From contig NZ_VJVZ01000011.1 of the NCBI RefSeq assembly GCF_007097145.1, forward strand, positions 62,001-126,000: a DNA stretch of 64,000 bases, written 5' to 3'. The DNA is from Flavobacterium zepuense. GTDB taxonomy: Bacteria > Bacteroidota > Bacteroidia > Flavobacteriales > Flavobacteriaceae. The position numbers and the translations under genes were made by a program. A model generated the notes under the pieces. The model saw only the letters and a program-made list of their open reading frames with translations. It searched no databases and was not told the DNA's origin. Below are positions 16,116-23,444 of this stretch, piece after piece; the first letter of the stretch is position 1, and each line of letters begins with the position of its first letter.

Positions 16116-16775
16116 ATGAAAACCATTTCGTCTGTAGTGGAGCACTACATTAAAACAAAACCGTTTTTACTCAGCGCGCTCTCGCAGGGTATAATTAACC
16201 TAACATCGCTCGCGCGGAACATGATGCCTGAACTGGAGCAGGAATTAGGTAAAGACGTTAAGCAGGGCGCCGTTGTAATGTCACTTAAACGATTATCTGA
16301 AGATCTTGACTTTAGGGTTAACCATAAAATTGTAAAAGTCCTTAAGGGCATAGGTGAGATAACAGTGCGTTCATCGCTTACTGATTATACTTTTGCCGTA
16401 TCTGACACTATACTTAACAAGCAGGCCGAACTTATTACGAACATTAATATGAACCCGGAGGTATTTTATACATCATCGCGCGGGGTAAATGAAACTAACA
16501 TTGTAGTAAGCTCATCTATGAACCATGTGGTAGACCGCCTGTTTGCTGATGAAAAACAAATAGAACGTACTGATAGTCTTGCATCCATTACTGTAAAGCT
16601 GCCTAAAGATAACATTACTACTCCCGGTGTATATTACTACATTTTCCAGAGGCTGGCATGGGAGGGTATCATTATAAATGAGGTTATATCTACATCATAT
16701 GAGTTTACCATACTGGTAAGCGAGCAGGAGGTAGACCTTGCATTTAAGGTAATAAAAGACCTTAAAAATTTATAA
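16116..16775 (+). CDS. ACT-like ligand-binding protein (aspartate-kinase-like regulatory region)
   Basis: This 219-residue protein begins MKTISSVVEHYIKTKPF. Residues about 10-80 look helical, and the C-terminal half (about 140-219) has the beta-alpha-beta pattern of ACT domains (ASITVKLP.., GVYYYIFQRLAWEGIIINEVIST, FTILVSEQEVDLAFKVI). The second block resembles the aspartate-kinase ACT phrase about genes acting in one's own lifetime of binding, but no kinase domain is present. A TTG start 39 bases upstream is rejected because the -7 box lies on it. Function unknown; a small-molecule sensor is likely. Confidence 0.75.
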   Translation: MKTISSVVEHYIKTKPFLLSALSQGIINLTSLARNMMPELEQELGKDVKQGAVVMSLKRLSEDLDFRVNHKIVKVLKGIGEITVRSSLTDYTFAVSDTILNKQAELITNINMNPEVFYTSSRGVNETNIVVSSSMNHVVDRLFADEKQIERTDSLASITVKLPKDNITTPGVYYYIFQRLAWEGIIINEVISTSYEFTILVSEQEVDLAFKVIKDLKNL

Positions 16776-16957
16776 AATATACAGGTTGTTATTTTAAATA
16801 CTAAATGGCCGCCGTATAATTCTAATTGATATGGCTATTATGCTAAATAATGTTTTTGGGAAAAGTTGTAAATCAGTATTTTGCACAAAAAAAGATTGTA
16901 GATTAAACAAAGACTTACATATTTTAATACATACACTATAATACATCAATACTCAAA

Positions 16958-19123
16958 ATGAAAAAACTTGCATTGCTTGTTACGTTACTAAGCACAACAG
17001 TATTTTACGCACAGCATAAGGTTGCTGAAAAAGTAAGCGAACTTATCGCTCAAAACACAAAATTTACTGCTTTTGCGCCGTTACAACAAAGTGCAAACCT
17101 TGGCAGTAGTGCAACAAATAAAATTGTAACCAATGCAACCTATGCCGTTATAGATAAAGCGGCTCTTGCCAATATTCTTGCATCAAAACCACAAACTATA
17201 GAACTCTCTATACCTTATAATAATACAGTTGTAACCATGCAATTGTACCGCTCTTATGTTCTGGCTAAAGATTTTCATGCCGAAACTAATCGCGGCATTG
17301 CAATATCTTACGATCCGGGAGTTTATTACAGGGGTATTATAAAAGGTGATAGCAGCTCTTTGGCTTCATTTAACTTCTTTAACGGAGAAATGAATGGGGT
17401 AGTATCCTCATCGGCTCTTAACAACCTCGTTGTAGGGAAGCTTAAAAGAAAAAAAAATACTACAGATTATATTATTTATTCAGATAGTAAGCTTAACCTG
17501 CTAAATGATTTTAATTGTTTGGCATCAGAGGCATCTGTTTCAGACAGGGCATTTCAAAAATCAGGGCTTGATATAAATGATACACAAAGTTCTAAATGTA
17601 CTAAGATTTATTTTGAAATTGATAATGTGCTTTTCCAGGCGAATGATTTAAGCACCACTAATACAGGTAACTGGTTAACGTCTATCTTTAATAACATACA
17701 AACCCTATATGCTAATGATGGTATAGATGTAGCACTTAAAAGCTTTATGGTATGGACGGAGTTTGACCCTTATTTTGGGGACACAAGTAACGACTACCTT
17801 GACCAGTTTTTTGATGAATACCAGTTTAGCAATTTTGATGGCGATATTGGTCAGTTGCTTGGTATAGATGGTGGTCTTGGCGGCCTTGCTTATGTGGGTG
17901 GTGTTTGCAGCGGTCCATATAACGTTAGCTACGTTGATATTGATTATGAATTTGAAGAGGTACCTGTTTTTTCATGGACTATTGAGGCTATGACACACGA
18001 AATAGGCCACCAGTTAGGTTCTCCGCATACTCACGCATGTGCGTGGAATGGCAATAATACCGCTATAGATGGCTGTGGTACACAAGCGGGTGCCGGCGAA
18101 GGCGATTGTGCCATGGGCCCTATACCATCTTTTTCAGGAGGTACTATAATGAGTTACTGCCACCTTCTTAATAATGTGGGTATTAATTTTGCAAATGGTT
18201 TTGGACCTCAGCCTGCTGCCAGGATACTTGCTTTTGTAAACTCTTCATCATGCCTTGATTTAGAATGTATCTCTGTTTGCGAGAACAGTATATCGCAGCT
18301 TTTGGTAAACAATGTAAATGCATCCGGCGCTACTGTAAGTTGGGATGGTTTAGGTAACGATTGGGAAACATCTGTTGCAACTTATTCGGCCGGACTGTCA
18401 AACTGGAACGATACCTCATCCAGTAGTATTAACTTAAACAATTTAGAGCCAAATACCTATTACGTAGTAGGGGTAAAGCAAGTTTGCGAGGATGGTACAT
18501 CTGAGACAGTTCAAACTGTATTTGCTACTGATGCAGACTGGTGTGCGGGGCAGGTATTTACTGATGTAGGTGGCCCTACAGGCATGTATGACAATAGCCA
18601 GCATATTGAAAGGACATTTACACCCGATGATGCAAACCTTAAAATTATAGCAGATTTTACTTCATTTAAGCTGGAGACAAACTTTGATTATCTATATGTA
18701 TATAATGGTGCTGATACTAATGCCCCATTAATTGCTTCATTAACTGGTGGCTCTATACCTCCTGCAATACAGTCTACTGCGGCAGATGGCTCGTTAACCT
18801 TTGTATTTGAGTCGGATGAAGAGATTACTTCTCCGGGATGGATATCAAATGTTTCATGCGTATCAGGTACAGCCTCATTACAGGATAATACTTTTGCTAA
18901 CTTTGCCTATTATCCTAACCCGGCAAAAAATTCAGTTACCATTACATCGGGCGAAGAGTTCCAGGAAATAATGGTTTATAATGTGGCAGGACAATTATTG
19001 CTTCATAAAAAAGTTAATACGTCTACCGCTACCGCAGATATATCATCATTTTCTAATGGGGTATATTTCTTTAAAGTAGTTGGTAATTCTAAAGAAGCCA
19101 ATTTCAGGATTATAAAACAATAA
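16958..19123 (+). CDS. Secreted reprolysin-like zinc metalloprotease with T9SS sorting domain, copy 1
   Basis: This 721-residue protein has a signal peptide, then a pro-region. An M12B-like catalytic domain (about 210-435) carries the zinc motif HEIGHQLGSPH (H347, E348, H351, H357) and a downstream Met-turn phrase TIMSYCHL. A fibronectin type III domain (about 445-525) and a CUB-like domain (about 530-635) follow. The last 75 residues start YYPNPAKNSVTI and end FRIIKQ, a type A T9SS signal, so export to the surface or medium is expected. A terminator separates it from a paralogue in tandem. Confidence 0.93.
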   Translation: MKKLALLVTLLSTTVFYAQHKVAEKVSELIAQNTKFTAFAPLQQSANLGSSATNKIVTNATYAVIDKAALANILASKPQTIELSIPYNNTVVTMQLYRSYVLAKDFHAETNRGIAISYDPGVYYRGIIKGDSSSLASFNFFNGEMNGVVSSSALNNLVVGKLKRKKNTTDYIIYSDSKLNLLNDFNCLASEASVSDRAFQKSGLDINDTQSSKCTKIYFEIDNVLFQANDLSTTNTGNWLTSIFNNIQTLYANDGIDVALKSFMVWTEFDPYFGDTSNDYLDQFFDEYQFSNFDGDIGQLLGIDGGLGGLAYVGGVCSGPYNVSYVDIDYEFEEVPVFSWTIEAMTHEIGHQLGSPHTHACAWNGNNTAIDGCGTQAGAGEGDCAMGPIPSFSGGTIMSYCHLLNNVGINFANGFGPQPAARILAFVNSSSCLDLECISVCENSISQLLVNNVNASGATVSWDGLGNDWETSVATYSAGLSNWNDTSSSSINLNNLEPNTYYVVGVKQVCEDGTSETVQTVFATDADWCAGQVFTDVGGPTGMYDNSQHIERTFTPDDANLKIIADFTSFKLETNFDYLYVYNGADTNAPLIASLTGGSIPPAIQSTAADGSLTFVFESDEEITSPGWISNVSCVSGTASLQDNTFANFAYYPNPAKNSVTITSGEEFQEIMVYNVAGQLLLHKKVNTSTATADISSFSNGVYFFKVVGNSKEANFRIIKQ

Positions 19124-19124
19124 T

Positions 19125-19156
19125 AAAAAAAGCTGCAATTTTTTGCAGCTTTTTTT
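19125..19156 (+). terminator. Terminator between the two metalloprotease genes
   Basis: AAAAAGCTGCAA pairs with TTGCAGCTTTTT, followed by more T. It lies directly after the first protease stop. Confidence 0.9.
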
Positions 19157-19225
19157 ATGGATGTTTAAAGTAATGTCCATAAAACCAGCCGCAAATTTAC
19201 AGCGTACATACAATAAATTATACGA

Positions 19226-21385
19226 ATGAAAAATTTTACATTACTTGTAGCCTTACTAAGCATTATAAGCTCGTTTGGGCAGCAAAAAGTAGCCGCTAGA
19301 GTAGAGGCATTGGTTAAGGCCAAAACTGTTTTTAGAAAGTTTACACCATTTACTGTTGCCAATAACCCGGATGCTGCCACACTTACTAAAGTGGTAGATA
19401 AAGCTACTTTTGCAACACTTAATGCAAGCGTTACTAAAGATATTGCCACAAATAAATATACCAACATAGAGCTTGAAGTACCCTACAACAACAGCGCGGT
19501 TACGGTACAATTGTATAGGTTAGAAGTGCAGGCAAAAGGCTTTCATGTAGATACTGATAAACAAAAAAATATAGCCTATACCGGCGGCGCTTATTACCGT
19601 GGTATTATAAAAGGCAACAGCAGCTCGCTGGTATCTTTTAGTTTTTTTGATAATGAAGTAAACGGTATTATCTCCGGAGGTACCCTAAATAATCTTGTAA
19701 TAGGCAAACTGCAAAAACAGGGTAATGTTTCAGACTATATTATCTATAGTGATGCACAGCTTAATATTTTAAACGATTTTACCTGTGGTGTAACCGATAC
19801 AAAACAACTACCGGATGTAAACGGCAACGCCCATAAAAATGGAGCAGGAACCCTTAGCGACCATTGTGTTACTATTTATTTTGAAATGGATTACGATCTG
19901 TTCCTTCAAAATAATGCCGATACAACTACAGCGAGTAACTGGATCACTTCGGTTTTTAATAACGTGCAAACCTTATATGCTAATGATGGTATTACTACGG
20001 CTATAAAATCGGTTTATATCTGGACAGAGCAGGATCCTTATTTTGGGTCATCATCGGCCGATTACCTTGAACAATTTTTTTATGCAAGGCCGGTTTTTGA
20101 TGGCGACCTGGGCCAGCTTATCAGTATAGATGAAGGCGGCCTTGGTGGTGTAGCTATAGATATTGGCGGTTTATGCTCGGATACTAACGTGAGCTATTCT
20201 GATGTAAATTTTGAATATCAAACCGTACCTGTTTTTTCATGGACGGTTGAGGTTATAACGCACGAGTTAGGGCATCTTATGGGATCGCCACATACGCACG
20301 GCTGCTACTGGAATGGCAACGGTACAGCTATAGATGGCTGCGGCACACAGGCCGGATATGTAGAAGGAGGATGCGATATAGGCCCTATACCTTCGCCTGA
20401 AGTACAAGGTACTATAATGAGTTACTGCCACCTTGTAAGTGGGATAGGCATTAATTTTGCCAATGGTTTTGGCCCGCAGCCCGCTGCGCGTATACTCAAT
20501 CATGTAGAGTCGTCTTTATGCCTTAGTACCGACTGTATAAATACCTGTATCAACACAGTAACAGGTTTTAATATTACCAATACCACCACCACATCGGCCA
20601 CGCTAACATGGGATGATGAGACTTCCGGCCCGTGGCAAATTGGTTATGCTCTACCTGATAATGCTATTACCAATTGGCAGGAAGTGAACACCAATAGCTT
20701 TACTATAAATAATCTTTTACCTAATACATATTATACTTTTGGCATACGTCCGTTTTGCGATGTCGGTATGGAACCGCAAATACAAAACCTGATATTTGCT
20801 ACCGGTGCCGACTGGTGTTCCGGCGCGCAATTTACAGATACTGGTGCTGATTATAATTATTCAACTAATGAGCATCTTATAAGGGTTATTAAGCCAGTAA
20901 ATCCGCAACAGGATATCATCGTTACTTTTAACTCTTTTGAAACAGAAGAGGATTATGATTTCCTTTATGTGTATGATGGTACAGGTGTTGATGCGCCGTT
21001 AATTGGTGCGTACAGCGGTGATATTATCCCGGGGCCGTTTACATCTACTGCTGCCGACGGTGCACTTACTTTTGAGTTTACTTCCGATACAAACCTAACA
21101 GGTGCAGGCTGGGGTGCCACTGTAAGCTGTACACTTGGCCTTAACGAAAACACATTTACTAACTTAGAGTATTATCCTAACCCGGCGCACAGCAGCGTAA
21201 CTATAACATCTCCGGAAGGTATAACAGGAATTACCGTATATAATATTGCAGGCCAGTTGTTGCTTGATAAAGCAGTAAATGCCACTACGGCCGAAGCTGA
21301 TATTGTAGCATTTGCTAACGGTATATATATATTTAAAGTAATAAACGGCACTAAAGAATCTCACTTTAGGATCGTAAAACATTAA
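19226..21385 (+). CDS. Secreted reprolysin-like zinc metalloprotease with T9SS sorting domain, copy 2
   Basis: This 719-residue protein has the same order as the gene upstream: signal peptide (MKNFTLLVALLSIISSFGQ), pro-region, M12B-like domain, fibronectin type III, CUB-like domain and T9SS tail (YYPNPAHSSVTI ... FRIVKH). The zinc motif is HELGHLMGSPH with H346 as the first ligand, and TIMSYCHL is conserved. The two proteins align along their whole length, so this is a tandem duplication. The pro-regions and CUB-like domains have diverged more than the zinc-binding core. Each copy has its own terminator. Confidence 0.93.
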   Translation: MKNFTLLVALLSIISSFGQQKVAARVEALVKAKTVFRKFTPFTVANNPDAATLTKVVDKATFATLNASVTKDIATNKYTNIELEVPYNNSAVTVQLYRLEVQAKGFHVDTDKQKNIAYTGGAYYRGIIKGNSSSLVSFSFFDNEVNGIISGGTLNNLVIGKLQKQGNVSDYIIYSDAQLNILNDFTCGVTDTKQLPDVNGNAHKNGAGTLSDHCVTIYFEMDYDLFLQNNADTTTASNWITSVFNNVQTLYANDGITTAIKSVYIWTEQDPYFGSSSADYLEQFFYARPVFDGDLGQLISIDEGGLGGVAIDIGGLCSDTNVSYSDVNFEYQTVPVFSWTVEVITHELGHLMGSPHTHGCYWNGNGTAIDGCGTQAGYVEGGCDIGPIPSPEVQGTIMSYCHLVSGIGINFANGFGPQPAARILNHVESSLCLSTDCINTCINTVTGFNITNTTTTSATLTWDDETSGPWQIGYALPDNAITNWQEVNTNSFTINNLLPNTYYTFGIRPFCDVGMEPQIQNLIFATGADWCSGAQFTDTGADYNYSTNEHLIRVIKPVNPQQDIIVTFNSFETEEDYDFLYVYDGTGVDAPLIGAYSGDIIPGPFTSTAADGALTFEFTSDTNLTGAGWGATVSCTLGLNENTFTNLEYYPNPAHSSVTITSPEGITGITVYNIAGQLLLDKAVNATTAEADIVAFANGIYIFKVINGTKESHFRIVKH

Positions 21386-21403
21386 TAAAATTTAAGTTAA
21401 ATC

Positions 21404-21430
21404 AAAGTCCCTCAATTTGAGGGACTTTTT
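21404..21430 (+). terminator. Terminator after second metalloprotease
   Basis: AAAGTCCCTCAA pairs with TTGAGGGACTTT and a T run follows. Confidence 0.9.
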
Positions 21431-21468
21431 TATTTTGGCTCATTTGTAATAGCTATTATTTTTATATA

Positions 21469-21476
21469 TACATTTG
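21469..21476 (+). promoter_or_regulatory. -7 box for the TetR-MBL operon
   Basis: TACATTTG matches TAnnTTTG, with TTG (21444-21446) 22 bases upstream as a possible -33 element. It ends only 4 bases before the GTG start, implying a leaderless or nearly leaderless mRNA. Confidence 0.55.
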
Positions 21477-21478
21477 TA

Positions 21479-21500
21479 GAGTGATTAGTCAATCTGTAAA
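21479..21500 (+). promoter_or_regulatory. Putative TetR operator, copy 1
   Basis: The 22 bases GAGTGATTAGTCAATC plus TGTAAA recur with one mismatch at 22077-22098. The core GATTAGTCAATC has GATT/AATC inverted halves. It lies on the transcription start and the GTG start codon, where a bound repressor would block expression. Confidence 0.6.
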
Positions 21501-22059
21501 TGATAAGCGAACCGATCTTCTTGCAGCAGCCTTAAAACTGTTTGTGCAATACGGCTTTCATGGTACCCCAACAAGCCAGATAGCAAAGCAGGCCGGCGTG
21601 GCAAATGGTACACTCTTTCATTACTACAAAACTAAGGAAGACCTTATCGTATCGCTTTATATAGATATAAAGCTGCGTATGGGCCAGTACATAGAAGCTA
21701 AAGCCGAGCCGCACAAAAACCCAAAGAAAAACTTTAGGAACCAGTTTATAGAAATTGTATTATGGTCACTGGAAAATAAAGATGATTTTTATTTTATACA
21801 GCAGTTTCATAACTCGCCTTTTGCGGCGCTTGTTCCTCCGGAAGAAATACAAATGCAGCTTAATAAGTTTTGCGGCCAGATAGAGGATGCTATTAAACTA
21901 AAGGCCATTAAAAATAGAGATACCGATTTTATACTTTCCTTAATTACCAGCCATACTTATGGTTTAACCCAATACCTTACCAAAGCTAAATTTGATGATG
22001 ATAAACAAAAAAAGATCATTAAAGACAGTTTTGATATGCTGTGGAAAATGATCGAATAA
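21481..22059 (+). CDS. TetR-family transcriptional repressor
   Basis: This 192-residue protein has an N-terminal TetR HTH: DKRTDLLAAALKLF, then GTPTSQIAKQAGVANGTLFHYYKTKEDL. A variable helical ligand domain follows (about 70-190). Start at GTG 21481: there is no in-frame ATG near it, and later starts would cut the first helix. It is transcribed with the MBL-fold hydrolase 46 bases downstream. Near-identical 22-base sites sit at its own start and just before the hydrolase, so it probably represses both. The inducer is unknown. Confidence 0.9.
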   Translation: MISQSVNDKRTDLLAAALKLFVQYGFHGTPTSQIAKQAGVANGTLFHYYKTKEDLIVSLYIDIKLRMGQYIEAKAEPHKNPKKNFRNQFIEIVLWSLENKDDFYFIQQFHNSPFAALVPPEEIQMQLNKFCGQIEDAIKLKAIKNRDTDFILSLITSHTYGLTQYLTKAKFDDDKQKKIIKDSFDMLWKMIE

Positions 22060-22076
22060 TTTTTTTAATCTATATG

Positions 22077-22098
22077 GAGTGATTAGTCAATCTATAAA
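22077..22098 (+). promoter_or_regulatory. Putative TetR operator, copy 2
   Basis: This is a near-perfect copy (21 of 22 bases) of the site at 21479-21500. It lies in the 46-base gap before the MBL-fold gene, 7 bases before its ATG. Confidence 0.6.
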
Positions 22099-22105
22099 AT
22101 AATAA

Positions 22106-23227
22106 ATGAAAAAAATCTTAAAACGAATAATGATGACAATACTTGTGGTGCTCATAGTGCTGGTTGTGGCCGTAGCGCTTTTTTTACAACATCCTAAATT
22201 TGGCAGGAGGCCATCGGGCAAAAGGCTGGAGATGGTACAGGCTTCGCCTAATTATAAAGATGGGGCCTTCCAAAATCAGAGTTTTACGCCAGATCTTGCT
22301 GAAGGTGCAAGCATGAGCAAAGTGCTGTACCAGTTTATTTTTGAAAAAAGCAAAAGGAGCAAACCTGCTTTGCCGCTTCCATCAAAAAAAACCGACCTGA
22401 AATCGCTTGGAGCTGATGAAAATGTGGTGGTATGGTTTGGACATTCGTCTTACTTTATTAAGGCTGATGGCAAGACTATATTGGTAGACCCGGTTTTTAG
22501 TGGGGCTGCATCTCCTATTGCAGCTACCACACGAGCTTTTGAAGGTGCCGATGCATATAGTGTAGATGATTTTCCTGAGATTGATTACCTGTTTATATCA
22601 CACGACCATTGGGATCACCTGGATTATGATACGGTACTTAAATTAAAGTCAAAAGTAAAGAGAGTAATTACTGGGCTTGGCACAGGCGAGCATTTTGAAT
22701 ACTGGGGCTATAATACTGGCAGTATTATCGAGCTTGACTGGTATCAATCAGCCGACCTGGGTGATGGTTTTACCACATCGGCAGTACCGGGCAGGCATTT
22801 TAGTGGCCGTGCTTTTAAAAGAAATGGGGCTATGTGGGTAGGTTTTGTGTTGCAAACACCTACGCTTAAATTATTTTTAGGTGGCGATTCCGGTTATGAT
22901 AACCACTTTAAAACCATTGGAGAAAAATACGGCCCGTTTGACCTTGCACTGTTAGAATGCGGCCAGTATAACGAAGCTTGGAAATACATACACATGATGC
23001 CCGAAGAAGTAGTTACAGCCGCACAGGAACTGGGGGCAAAAAGGCTTATGCCGGTACACTGGGCTAAATTTTCGTTAGGGCTGCACAGTTGGGATGAACC
23101 CATTATCCGTGTAACTACCGCTGCCGAAAAGCAGCACTTGCCGCTTGTAACACCGTTAATAGGAGAGAAGGTAAACCTTAACGATACCACACAGGTATTT
23201 ACTAAGTGGTGGGAAGGGCTGGAGTAG
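22106..23227 (+). CDS. Membrane-anchored MBL-fold metallohydrolase (UlaG/NAPE-PLD-like)
   Basis: This 373-residue protein has an N-terminal membrane helix (about 8-28) and a metallo-beta-lactamase fold. Metal ligands are visible in SHDHWDHLD (HxHxDH type), PGRHFSG, GGDSGYD and MPVHWAKF. The VWFGHSSYFI opening is typical of UlaG/NAPE-PLD-like lactonases and phospholipases. The substrate is not predictable. It is probably in an operon with the TetR gene and under the second operator copy. Confidence 0.9.
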   Translation: MKKILKRIMMTILVVLIVLVVAVALFLQHPKFGRRPSGKRLEMVQASPNYKDGAFQNQSFTPDLAEGASMSKVLYQFIFEKSKRSKPALPLPSKKTDLKSLGADENVVVWFGHSSYFIKADGKTILVDPVFSGAASPIAATTRAFEGADAYSVDDFPEIDYLFISHDHWDHLDYDTVLKLKSKVKRVITGLGTGEHFEYWGYNTGSIIELDWYQSADLGDGFTTSAVPGRHFSGRAFKRNGAMWVGFVLQTPTLKLFLGGDSGYDNHFKTIGEKYGPFDLALLECGQYNEAWKYIHMMPEEVVTAAQELGAKRLMPVHWAKFSLGLHSWDEPIIRVTTAAEKQHLPLVTPLIGEKVNLNDTTQVFTKWWEGLE

Positions 23228-23228
23228 T

Positions 23229-23311
23229 AAACAGTTTCAGTCGCAGTAATCAGTGTCTAAATTGGTCAGATAGTTAAACTGTTTACTGCGACCGAAAACT
23301 GCGAACTGTTT
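23229..23311. repeat. Imperfect inverted repeat (CAGTCGCAGTAA type) between convergent genes
   Basis: The left arm 23229-23254 (AAACAGTTTCAGTCGCAGTA...) is complementary, with gaps, to the right arm 23276-23311 (TTACTGCGACCGAAAACTGC...). The whole 83-base gap between the MBL gene and the convergent Cys-rich gene is this element. Confidence 0.6.
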
Positions 23312-23437
23312 TTAATGGCATCCACAATCGTCGGTACCGCAATTGCCCGCTTTTTTCCTTTTAAAGAAGAACTTCTTAATCAAAAAAGCAGCTGAAGCCG
23401 CTACCAAAACGTATACTATAATTTCCTGCACATCCAT
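23312..23437 (-). CDS. FeoB-associated Cys-rich membrane protein
   Basis: This 41-residue protein reads MDVQEIIVYVLVAASAAFLI, then KKFFFKRKKAGNCGTDDCGCH. It is one membrane helix, a basic stretch and a short tail with three Cys and a final His. This matches the small FeoB-associated Cys-rich proteins found after feoB, which may carry or hand over ferrous iron. It starts 7 bases after the feoB stop on the same strand, completing a feoA-feoB-small protein operon. Confidence 0.88.
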   Translation of the reverse strand: MDVQEIIVYVLVAASAAFLIKKFFFKRKKAGNCGTDDCGCH

Positions 23438-23444
23438 ATCATTT

